A stretch of DNA of 64,000 nucleotides from Zhengitettix transpicula (taxonomy: Eukaryota > Arthropoda > Insecta > Orthoptera > Tetrigidae), in the NCBI GenBank assembly GCA_037074705.1, contig CM073590.1:165786746-165850745 (forward strand). Direction: 5' to 3'. The position numbers and the translations under genes were made by a program. Shown here in pieces: positions 61,001 through 64,000 of the stretch. Position 1 is the stretch's first letter. Every line of letters begins with the position of its first letter. The notes below the pieces were generated by a model. The model was not told where the DNA came from, ran no database searches, and saw only the letters and a program-made list of their open reading frames with translations.

Positions 61001-61428
61001 CCATGATAATATGAGTATGAATATATTAAATAGATACGAAAAAATATTAACATATCTCAGACAGGAGAATAAATTAATAAATGGTGTGAGAGTAATATAC
61101 AGATACTAACAATTTTTAAATAAAGAGATAATGAAAATTTATTACATGCATCCATAACGTAATATTAATAAAATGAAAACTTTTATAAAATCATATTACT
61201 AATTGACGCATTATTTAAAACAATCTGATTCGAACGTTCCCATATTGTTTTTGTAAAGGTGATGGTATAATTCATAATTAAAACGATATCTTAAAAGAAG
61301 AAAATTAAACTTACATAAATATCTTACCTTAAACCACTCAGGATAAATGGCAATTATAGTGTCGAACAAGTCTTGGTCCAAATGAATTCTCCAGAACAGA
61401 TTTCCACTGTCCAACCTATGCCCCGATT
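39632..61428 (-). CDS. Mrtf: Myocardin-related transcription factor (MRTF/MAL), 12 coding exons, 5' end open
   Basis: Coactivator of serum response factor. G-actin bound to its RPEL motifs keeps it inactive and largely cytoplasmic; free MRTF enters the nucleus and drives SRF target genes (family knowledge). Exons on the minus strand, in order: 61428-61328, 52814-52655, 49135-49070, 48926-48795, 48619-48455, 48334-47664, 46553-46319, 44601-44446, 44125-43398, 43043-42781, 42138-41958, 40525-39632. I followed every junction and all keep frame, giving 1249 residues plus a split first codon. Visible domains: RPEL1 about 88-107, RPEL2 about 133-152, RPEL3 about 178-197, a basic stretch and glutamine box near 370-431, SAP 510-545, a leucine/glutamine coiled coil and polyQ in 562-804, PPPEY at 937-941, and an acidic C-terminus from 953. 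The order matches vertebrate MRTF-A/B. The true start codon is not fixed; ATG codons in the 52.7 kb exon are alternatives to an upstream start. Confidence 0.93.
40644..41727 (+). mobile_element. Mariner DNA transposon, decayed, in last MRTF intron
   Basis: Inverted termini match at both ends: 40644 reads CAAGGGTTGTTTGAAAAGTC and the complement of 41727 reads CAAGGGTTGTTTGATAAGTC. A TA target site precedes the left end; on the right it reads CA. The transposase lies on the plus strand, opposite to the host gene, and is broken by frameshifts. Recognisable parts are the second helix-turn-helix (about 40970-41050, VCEVADAIGFSTQ), the first catalytic Asp in AGKVIATVFWDSQD (41316-), a second Asp in HLDNVQAH, and a third in PPYLPDLASSDFFLF. 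The last two are separated by 34 residues, the DD34D spacing of mariner. The element cannot make an intact transposase. Confidence 0.9.
41730..41862 (+). repeat. Foldback element with hammerhead-like core next to mariner
   Basis: The termini are inverted repeats of about 31 bases: 41730 TGTTCAATAAATAGTTCTCG and the complement of 41862, with two mismatches. Between them 41764-41812 reads CTAGAAGATGACGAC, a loop, GTCGTC, then GAAACGTTGCG. The GACGAC/GTCGTC stem followed by GAAACGTT resembles the stem II and GAAAC core of hammerhead motifs in Penelope-like elements. It abuts the mariner right end within three bases, so it may be a nested insertion or a shared hotspot. Confidence 0.55.
41958..42138 (-). 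CDS. Mrtf: MRTF exon: PPxY motif region
   Basis: A 181-base exon after acceptor TTTTTCAG. It encodes RTTSLPNFIGSFVAQQ, then IPKPPPEYEEATKQLK. PPPEYEEATKQ corresponds to the conserved PPSYEDAVKQQ block of vertebrate MRTFs; PPxY is a WW-domain ligand. Two in-frame donors exist: CCG|GTAATT (end 41958, adds VNP) and AAA|GTTAAT (end 41967). I chose the first because of the -1 G and +3 A, but either or both may be used. Confidence 0.88.
42781..43043 (-). CDS. Mrtf: MRTF exon: Gln/Asn-rich segment after polyQ
   Basis: A 263-base exon from TTTTTCAG|GGA to CAAAG|GTAAAT. It encodes GINAKASLAAFLQNQSQQQL, VNLLNQQAVNNNK, an Asn-rich run, and IVLDQQQAALVLNQLNLQKQ. It is low in complexity apart from two short amphipathic leucine-rich helices. 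The exon ends two bases into an arginine codon completed by the next exon. No known domain. Confidence 0.86.
43398..44125 (-). CDS. Mrtf: MRTF exon: coiled coil and polyglutamine tract
   Basis: A 728-base exon from TTTGTGCAG|GG to ACAACAG|GTAACTG. It opens with SVDNPMSPASQQMSIVLDG and an acidic Ser/Thr-rich block. Then follows the leucine-zipper-like segment EEIIRDQQRKIEELQRQLQQ, equivalent to the dimerisation coiled coil of vertebrate MRTFs. The rest is Gln-rich and ends in 37 uninterrupted Gln codons (43413-43523, mixed CAA and CAG). Mixed codons lower the slippage risk compared with pure CAG. Long open frames on the opposite strand here (Val/Ala runs) are artefacts of this repeat. Confidence 0.93.
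43413..43523 (-). repeat. Polyglutamine codon tract, 37 codons
   Basis: Uninterrupted Gln codons of mixed CAA and CAG inside the MRTF coiled-coil exon, flanked by further Gln-rich sequence to about 43690. Length polymorphism is likely. Confidence 0.95.
44446..44601 (-). CDS. Mrtf: MRTF exon: SAP domain
   Basis: A 156-base exon. The acceptor is GTACCAG|TG and the donor is GTCTG|GTAAGA. It encodes the SAP domain VSDLKAELKRRNLPVSGSKP followed by QLIERLKPF. The pattern xLKxELxxRxLPxSGxKxxLIxRL is the SAP helix-turn-helix signature and matches vertebrate MRTF-A (ELKQELKLRSLPVSGTKTELIERL). SAP domains bind DNA and contribute to SRF-independent promoter targeting. The tail SDLCVSQHDNPQSASHMSDE is a charged linker. 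Confidence 0.96.
45997..46046. repeat. (AT)n microsatellite
   Basis: About 25 uninterrupted AT units in an MRTF intron. A shorter AT run lies at 45862-45880. Confidence 0.95.
46319..46553 (-). CDS. Mrtf: MRTF exon: Pro/Ser-rich linker before SAP
   Basis: A 235-base exon from ATTTTAG|TAT to AAAG|GTGAGTG, phase 0 at the start. It encodes YPQIILPAAQKPLSM, a Ser/Thr/Pro-rich stretch with a TLPPPPSPAPPSTPSP core, then AEQVLRSFSKLEDWK. The last residues lead straight into the SAP domain in the next exon, where vertebrate proteins have LDDMKVAELK. No domain other than the linker is visible. Confidence 0.88.
47376..47515 (+). repeat. Hammerhead-like element in an MRTF intron
   Basis: Plus strand: GAATCACCTGACAAAAACAA, CAAGGATTGCAGAAATGTTG, then TTATTTGGCTATTTATTTAT and AATTAGTATGCTTTTAACAC. 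Same subfamily as 11.1 and 54.1 kb. It lies between the 46.5 kb and 47.7 kb exons and has lost a CpG in the GAAACGTT core (now GAAATGTT), in keeping with the methylated gene body. Confidence 0.7.
47664..48334 (-). CDS. Mrtf: MRTF exon: Ser/Pro linker, basic box and glutamine box
   Basis: A 671-base exon from TTGTAG|AG to AAG|GTAGAA. The first part is a 150-residue Ser/Pro/Ala-rich linker with MTYDEDSQSSEGG near its start, which resembles the DEDSSDALSP block of vertebrate MRTFs. Then comes KDKNRKKSKSKSQPKTRTIK followed by FHEYKGPP, the equivalent of the vertebrate basic B1 box KVKKLKYHQYIPP that binds SRF. Next is a short glutamine box, LLLQQQQLFLQWQLE. The strand opposite has an open frame of Gly/Val-rich residues, which is a shadow of this exon. 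Confidence 0.94.
48455..48619 (-). CDS. Mrtf: MRTF exon: RPEL motif 3
   Basis: A 165-base exon with acceptor TTGTTTGCAG and donor AAAG|GTGAGC. It encodes VGHVDPSLAERQRMLKKAR, then LADSLNDQLSHRPGPLELI and KKNILHTEEPIERAVK. The RPGPLEL core is RPEL3 in consensus form. The ALADSLN/DDLNEKI-type helix before it is typical of MRTF. All three actin-binding repeats are therefore intact, and G-actin sensing is predicted. Confidence 0.96.
48795..48926 (-). CDS. Mrtf: MRTF exon: RPEL motif 2
   Basis: A 132-base exon from a TTTTCAG acceptor to an AGAAG|GTTTGT donor. It encodes LKTPPAFHEQRQKLERAK followed by RPEL2, QQRPDRQELVRQHILE. The RPDRQEL core matches the consensus RPxxxEL. The PPAFHEQR spacer is nearly the same as in vertebrate MRTFs, which makes the assignment secure. 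The RPEL1-RPEL2 spacer is the usual length, so stacking of several actins on the RPEL domain should be possible. Confidence 0.96.
49070..49135 (-). CDS. Mrtf: MRTF exon: RPEL motif 1
   Basis: A 66-base exon between a TTATTACAG acceptor and an AC|GTAAGT donor. It encodes LKVKLMLRRPINQLVAQGIM plus a split proline. This is RPEL1, an actin-binding repeat. The motif here reads RRPINQLV, with Gln where the RPxxxEL consensus has Glu; vertebrate RPEL1 is also off-consensus (RRTREEL). The QGIMPPLK continuation into the next exon is highly MRTF-like. Confidence 0.95.
49600..49865 (-). promoter_or_regulatory. CpG island 0.5 kb upstream of the RPEL1 exon
   Basis: GC-rich and CpG-dense, with palindromes CCCTCCGGAGGG (about 49757) and GTGCACCCGGTGCAC (about 49674). 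It marks the exact boundary where CpG depletion of the gene body begins. A plausible minus donor, CCTCAG|GTTAAA, lies at 49595. It could be the promoter and first exon of a short MRTF form; a young GC-rich transposon is the alternative. Confidence 0.35.
50557..50569. repeat. 13-base G run within a loosely duplicated segment
   Basis: G13 within 50520-50640. The surroundings (AGGGCAAAATGAGAGGGCTG, CACGTTTCTCAGAGGAAA) resemble 51050-51150 (AGGGAATAATGGGGATGG, CAAGTTTCTCCCAGGAAA), so an old dispersed repeat is likely present twice, 530 bases apart. Confidence 0.5.
51480..51595 (+). CDS. Candidate plus-strand terminal exon, unknown gene
   Basis: After TATTTTTCTGTACAG the plus strand is open for 37 residues (FSRIKVSVAPPRLTTLKPED, NIIPIESQLEMEELPKQ) to a TAA. 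The composition, rich in charged residues and proline, looks protein-like and the acceptor is good. It lies inside an MRTF intron on the opposite strand. No upstream partner exon is visible, so chance or a retro-copied fragment cannot be excluded. Confidence 0.2.
52655..52814 (-). CDS. Mrtf: MRTF exon: Ser/Gly/Pro-rich region before RPEL1
   Basis: A 160-base exon with acceptor TGTCCCAG and donor GAGT|GTGAGT. It is GC-rich and keeps many CpGs, unlike the exons below 49.5 kb. It encodes DYNVNASSG, a Ser/Gly run, then MAEGGSGSEPRPLSPPKAE and SPLHKSMDKNKE, and ends one base into the serine codon completed by the RPEL1 exon. The first internal methionine (MAEGG) could be the start codon of a transcript that lacks the 61.4 kb exon. 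The low-complexity, proline-directed content fits a phosphorylated linker but has no clear domain. Confidence 0.85.
52982..53033 (-). repeat. Hammerhead/Penelope-like end motif
   Basis: Minus sense: CTTCCGAAGCCAGCGGAGTT, CGTTAAGGTT, CGAAACGTCGG. It shares the CGAAACGTC end with the other motifs but the CTGA part is lost. A degenerate relic is likely. Confidence 0.4.
54039..54300. repeat. Related foldback with longer right tail
   Basis: Left part (TAGCCAAATAACAGGCAATC, TCAGGTGATTC) is the reverse of right part (GACGAAAGCAACATG, TTGCAGAAACGTTGTGTGGT). After it comes a tail, TAATTAGTATACTTTTAACA and onward, that also follows the motif at 47380-47515 (+) and 11215-11085 (-). This defines a second subfamily sharing the tail. 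Confidence 0.72.
54624..54846. repeat. Foldback element with hammerhead-like ends, copy 2
   Basis: Left 54624-54722 (GAAAGCTAGCCAAATTCAGA ... TACCACACAACGTTTCTGGA) pairs with right 54767-54846 (CTTCCAGAAACGTTGTGTGG ... TTGGCTATCTTTCTTATTAT). The outer part is better conserved than in copy 1. The GGAA/TTCC stem before AGAAACGTT is intact. The central 45 bases are unpaired. Confidence 0.8.
55715..55800 (+). repeat. tRNA-derived SINE head
   Basis: GGATAGCTCAGGTCCTGGGC followed at once by CTCGATTCCCGGACCAG. The B-box-like GCTCGATTCCCGG and the 5' GGATGGCGAAATC fit a tRNA-related head with a collapsed middle. It lies 110 bases left of retroposon copy 6. Confidence 0.45.
55907..56372 (-). repeat. 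Retroposon family A, copy 6 (left arm of inverted pair)
   Basis: Matches copies 3 and 4 from AGGGCAACAGGCTACATGAG to GGAGAGGAAAAGGCATCCCC. The 5' palindrome region is missing. It faces copy 7 in opposite orientation 30-60 bases away, making a long inverted repeat. Confidence 0.83.
56403..56897 (+). repeat. Retroposon family A, copy 7 (right arm, best 5' end and poly(A))
   Basis: This is the only copy in plus sense. It starts near a perfect 18-base palindrome GCGAGAGAATTCTCTCGC (56408-56425), runs through the shared body, and ends at CTGTCTACACCTC followed by eight A (56890-56897). Together with the T-runs of copies 3 and 4 it fixes the sense strand of the family. About 490 bases without a conserved ORF suggest a SINE-like or truncated LINE 3' element; I see no convincing A and B boxes. 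Confidence 0.83.
58340..58490 (+). mobile_element. LINE ORF2 tail fragment
   Basis: Plus-strand translation from about 58397 reads RAIRNWNDLPG, one stop, ALATLPKNSKGMKNRLDKLI and stop. The RxxNxWNxLP...FKxRLDK pattern is the last segment of a Jockey/CR1-type LINE ORF2 and parallels the copy ending at 33466. The upstream part is unrecognisable. Confidence 0.72.
58846..58893 (-). ncRNA. Hammerhead-ribozyme-like motif, intact core residues
   Basis: On the minus strand: ATAATAC, CTGAAGA, A, stem GATACG, loop AACA, stem CGTATC, GAAAC, GTC, GTAAC. CTGA-N-GA, GAA and GTC are the catalytic core of hammerhead ribozymes, and position 7 is free. Stem II is six perfect pairs, stem I three pairs (TAC/GTA). 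One extra A lies before stem II and stem III would be only ACGT, which would need a dimer. Activity is untested; I call it hammerhead-like. Confidence 0.5.
59580..60290 (-). promoter_or_regulatory. CpG-rich island in MRTF first intron, possible alternative promoter
   Basis: Some 700 bases with far more CG dinucleotides than the flanks. A strong minus-strand donor, CCTC|GTAAGTACC, lies at 60031/60030, so sequence above it could be a non-coding first exon of MRTF. No open frame continues into MRTF. Frames seen on both strands are typical of GC-rich DNA. Confidence 0.35.
60637..60867. repeat. Foldback whose two ends are hammerhead-ribozyme-like
   Basis: Left (minus sense, 60705-60661) and right (plus sense, 60808-60852) both read ATTAC, CTGA, a stem GTCC/GGAC, GAAAC, then GAC or GTC, and GTAAT. 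The flanks are also loosely inverted (ACTAAAAAATAATAATTGC against its complement at the right). The right copy has a 6-bp stem I. Confidence 0.75.
61328..61428 (-). CDS. Mrtf: MRTF candidate 5' coding exon (N-terminal extension)
   Basis: A 101-base exon starts after a TTTTGTTTCCAG acceptor and ends at AAG|GTAAGATATT, a near-consensus donor. It is open in phase with the next exon (phase 0 end, GAC start). It encodes 33 residues including SGNLFWRIHLDQDLFDTII and ends in YPEWFK. The amphipathic, aromatic-rich content and the two good splice sites look like real coding sequence. It begins with two bases of a split codon, so at least one more exon lies upstream, possibly beyond the window. I do not recognise the peptide from vertebrate MRTF N-termini. 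It could instead belong to another minus-strand gene, but phase and orientation favour MRTF. Confidence 0.62.
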
Positions 61429-63269
61429 CTGGAAACAAAATATATATATTTAACGAGGGCTTCGTAAATTGATCTTTTACAAATTATTTTTAGCAGTTTA
61501 TTAATCGATTACGTCTAAATTTCAAACAAGAACTTAAATGAAACAAAGTCGGAAATATATAAATATAGTTATTAAATTGAATAATTCGTTTTCTCGTCGA
61601 AATGGGATTCTCAATAAACTTTCGTGGTTGCCCGAACAACAGGATACTTGAACTTCGACTCACAAAAAGGACACGAAGTAGAATACTTACACTATCGTGC
61701 GGGGAGTATAGAATGAAAGCGGCAGGAAATACCTCTCTGATTCACGCCATCAATTCGCTTCTGCCTCTAACATCCAGTACCTGACTAAGTTGGAATTTGT
61801 GGGAGGCAACAAGCCTCTCAATTGGTGAAAAAAAATAATTGCTTCGTAATATAAAAAGGCTGTATCACTGTACTTCTATTTGTACGTCCTCTCCGCTCTA
61901 TCCCTGCTTCAACGAAACATGAATAAAAGTGAATTACTGTCTCTTGTTACCTTGATAGAATTAAAAATAATAATATTGGACGATGAAGCTCCTAAATTAA
62001 CTATTTTCTGACATTCATTAGTTTACAATCATCATTCGTATGCGTATAATTTATACTAATGGTTAACTAATAGCACATGGGAAGCCATATGGTTTCAGAA
62101 ACATAAAAAAGATTCATACGAACTGATAAACTGAGTTCTCACTGTCATTTGGGGTTTCCCGAAGTTTCTCATAAGTTCTAGGCAAAACTGATGCAACGAG
62201 GGCCCTCAGTTTCGAAATTTCGTAAACACTCAGCCGTCAGATACCGCTGTGTCTTTACTTAATCGTAAACTTTCGAAGCAATCTATTACTGCTGCCTCCA
62301 GATATGCCGTATATTTGGATATGAGAATTAAATTAAATTTATTTTTCCCAAGTTCTAAGTTGAGGAAATAAAATACCTCTACACTCATACCAAAAAAAAT
62401 ACATTCGGCTGAATGTTACGCAGACTTATTTTACAGTAAGTAATATTGTACTCCTAAATATGAAACTGATGCTAATTTCACTTAACTTTTGAAGTTTTAT
62501 GTCATTTATACTTGTTTTTAGCTAATAATTAATCACAAATTATAAATATAAAAACCGAAATATTCAAAAATATTTTCTGTGCCTTGAATGGTTGCATAAT
62601 GAACGATATGTACATAAAAAATACTAATTTTGTAGCTACAGTTGGCTTGTTGAATTAACAATTTTATGGAGTAACAAGTGTTAATAAACTTACAAGGAAG
62701 TAAGTTTATATCACGACGGTCCTACTGTCAATAGCAAAAAACTCAGCGAAAGGCTCGAGAATCAAATATCCAACCGCAAAATGATACACAATAATTGAAA
62801 ATAGAGCCGAATTTTTTTAATAGCAAAGAATGTCGTTTAAATCGGTATGTGACAAAATCACATGGAGTTTGCTGTAAGTAAAACAGATTTTATGGAATGG
62901 CGATTAAAGTAAAGAATAAAGAATAAAAGAAAATTTTAGCGTGTGTTAATTAGCATACAAATAAAATAATAAACAATCCACAATTCCCTCTGAAAGAGAT
63001 CAAACTTGCTAATTCAAAAATTAAAAGTCTCCCGGTTTCATTTTTTTTTAATAACTGCTGTCGACTATTAATGTGTGAGCTAAATATTCGTACTAATATT
63101 CGAGCTAAATATTCGCAACATCGAGTCCATTTATACACACTCAGCATACGACGGACACTTCTTTTATGTGAGGAAGGAACCAGAAGCAATGCCAAGAGAA
63201 CTGTCTTCGACAGTGTGGGCGTTGGCGCTGTAAACAAATTAGAGTGACGCAACAAGTGCGTGGTGAGGG
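61429..63269. other. No gene recognised upstream of the 61.4 kb exon
   Basis: AT-rich; no further in-phase exon for MRTF identified. A 135-residue minus frame (62950-63357) overlaps the candidate promoter and lacks protein-like features. Confidence 0.5.
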
Positions 63270-63406
63270 AATGCGTGCCTCTGACGTCACACCTAGCAAA
63301 TTCTCCTCCAGGCTCACAAGTATTTAAAACCAGTGTTACCCGGGCGAACTTTCGCATACATTTTACTCCTCGTAGTCGCCGTTAAAAGCGAAATAACACC
63401 AACATG
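63270..63406 (+). promoter_or_regulatory. Candidate plus-strand promoter with CRE and TATA box
   Basis: TGACGTCA (63282-63289, a full cAMP-response element palindrome), TATTTAAAA (63321-63329) and, 75 bases later, CACCAACATGG with ATG at 63404 in good context. The ATG frame stops after 11 codons, but GTTTGT directly after ATG could be a donor; tiny first exons are common in insect secreted-protein genes. No second exon identified in the last 600 bases. Confidence 0.3.
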
Positions 63407-64000
63407 GTTTGTACGAAATGTCATCAAAACATATATTAACGATGATTCTGTTAGATAAAATTATTGTGATCTATTAAAACTAAAAAGTATTCAGTTAATT
63501 AATAAATATTATAAATTAAGTTCTATTTGAGCCACACGAAGTCCAACTACTGATGTATTTTCGACAACACAAAATCAGAAATTGTACAGAGTAGCAGAAT
63601 ATACGTATTAATAGTGGATGGTTTCTGCGAAAATTGGGAAAAATGAGTCAATTTACAGTTGCGGAAACCTCCACTACTTCAGACCTAATTGGTAAACGAT
63701 GGTTTTGGAGTTTTAATATTTGTGCACAATATTCTCCAGAAAAAATCTAAGTTATTGAAAATACTTGATAGAGTGACAGGAGAGCGTCCGGTTCGATTTC
63801 TTTATAAAGAGTGCGAGGGTTCTATAATAGAGCTGGTATCCAATACATCAAGAATACGTAAGCTTCTAGCATTGGTAATTGATTGGCGTGAATGTGTTCG
63901 CATGAGGATTCTTTGTTGGCACGATAGCTGTGCGATTAGGTGAGCAACAGCAAGGTCAGGCAAGGCAGAAGCGTAGGAAGCGGTTCCGTGGGCTCTGACC
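63407..64000. other. Right edge, nothing assigned
   Basis: An 84-residue plus frame (63689-63943) has no recognisable domain. No repeat identified. Confidence 0.5.

Larger units (their letters stand above)
52815..61327 (-). other. MRTF large first visible intron (8.5 kb)
   Basis: Holds the hammerhead-like elements, retroposon pair, SINE head, LINE tail and CpG island listed separately. A 62-residue frame at 53335-53523 (+) reads protein-like (IIAFSHSRRNEFESVTKCLS) but has no recognisable family and no supporting splice or promoter signal. Other parts (56.9-58.3, 58.9-59.5 kb) are AT-rich and featureless. Confidence 0.55.

Noticed and set aside
62950..63357. 135-residue minus frame
   Set aside because: It overlaps the CRE/TATA segment, has no recognisable domain and no in-phase donor towards MRTF.
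1..64000. CRISPR arrays, bacterial operons, rRNA or intact tRNA genes
   Set aside because: No regular direct repeats with spacers and no intact RNA gene seen; introns, poly(A) retroposons and gene content show an animal nuclear genome.

Overview
The window is nuclear DNA of an insect, most probably a hemimetabolous one with a large, repeat-rich, AT-rich genome. The evidence is one recognisable host gene with multi-kilobase introns, many decayed retroelements, and a strong CpG-depletion signature over the transcribed body, as expected where gene bodies are methylated. The exact order cannot be read from the sequence; a cockroach, termite or related lineage is only a guess.

The one clear host gene lies on the minus strand, 61428 down to 39632. 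It encodes the insect myocardin-related transcription factor (MRTF/MAL), the actin-regulated coactivator of SRF. Twelve coding exons join in phase with canonical splice sites to give 1249 residues with an open 5' end: three RPEL actin-binding motifs, a basic box, a glutamine box, a SAP domain, a leucine-rich coiled coil, a 37-glutamine tract, a PPPEY motif and an acidic C-terminal activation region. An exon at 61328-61428 would give an N-terminal extension unlike the vertebrate N-termini I know. The 3' UTR probably runs to about 35.1-36.5 kb. A dead mariner element and a foldback element sit in its last intron.

Left part (1-35 kb): no complete gene. It holds the C-terminal end of a Penelope-like element (minus strand, window edge), a tandem cluster of poly(A)-ended retroposons (6.85-8.56 kb), two LINE fragments (21.2 kb, 32.6 kb), tRNA-derived SINE pieces, a 224-bp-arm inverted repeat (25.14-25.78 kb), and CpG-rich segments that may mark promoters or exons of other genes (8.9, 22.1, 29.0 kb). 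An orphan candidate exon lies at 29051-29218 (minus).

Right part (49.5-64 kb): MRTF 5' introns with CpG-rich islands at 49.6 and 59.6-60.3 kb, a convergent pair of retroposons (55.9-56.9 kb), a LINE tail (58.4 kb) and a possible plus-strand promoter near 63.3 kb.

The most unusual recurring signal is a set of short elements whose ends carry a hammerhead-ribozyme-like motif (CTGA-N-GA, stem, GAAAC, GTC/GTT). Several occur as inverted pairs. Since hammerhead motifs are known from Penelope-like retroelements and a Penelope GIY-YIG fragment is present here, these may be short non-autonomous relatives of such elements. The two best copies are at 60808-60852 (+) and 58846-58893 (-).
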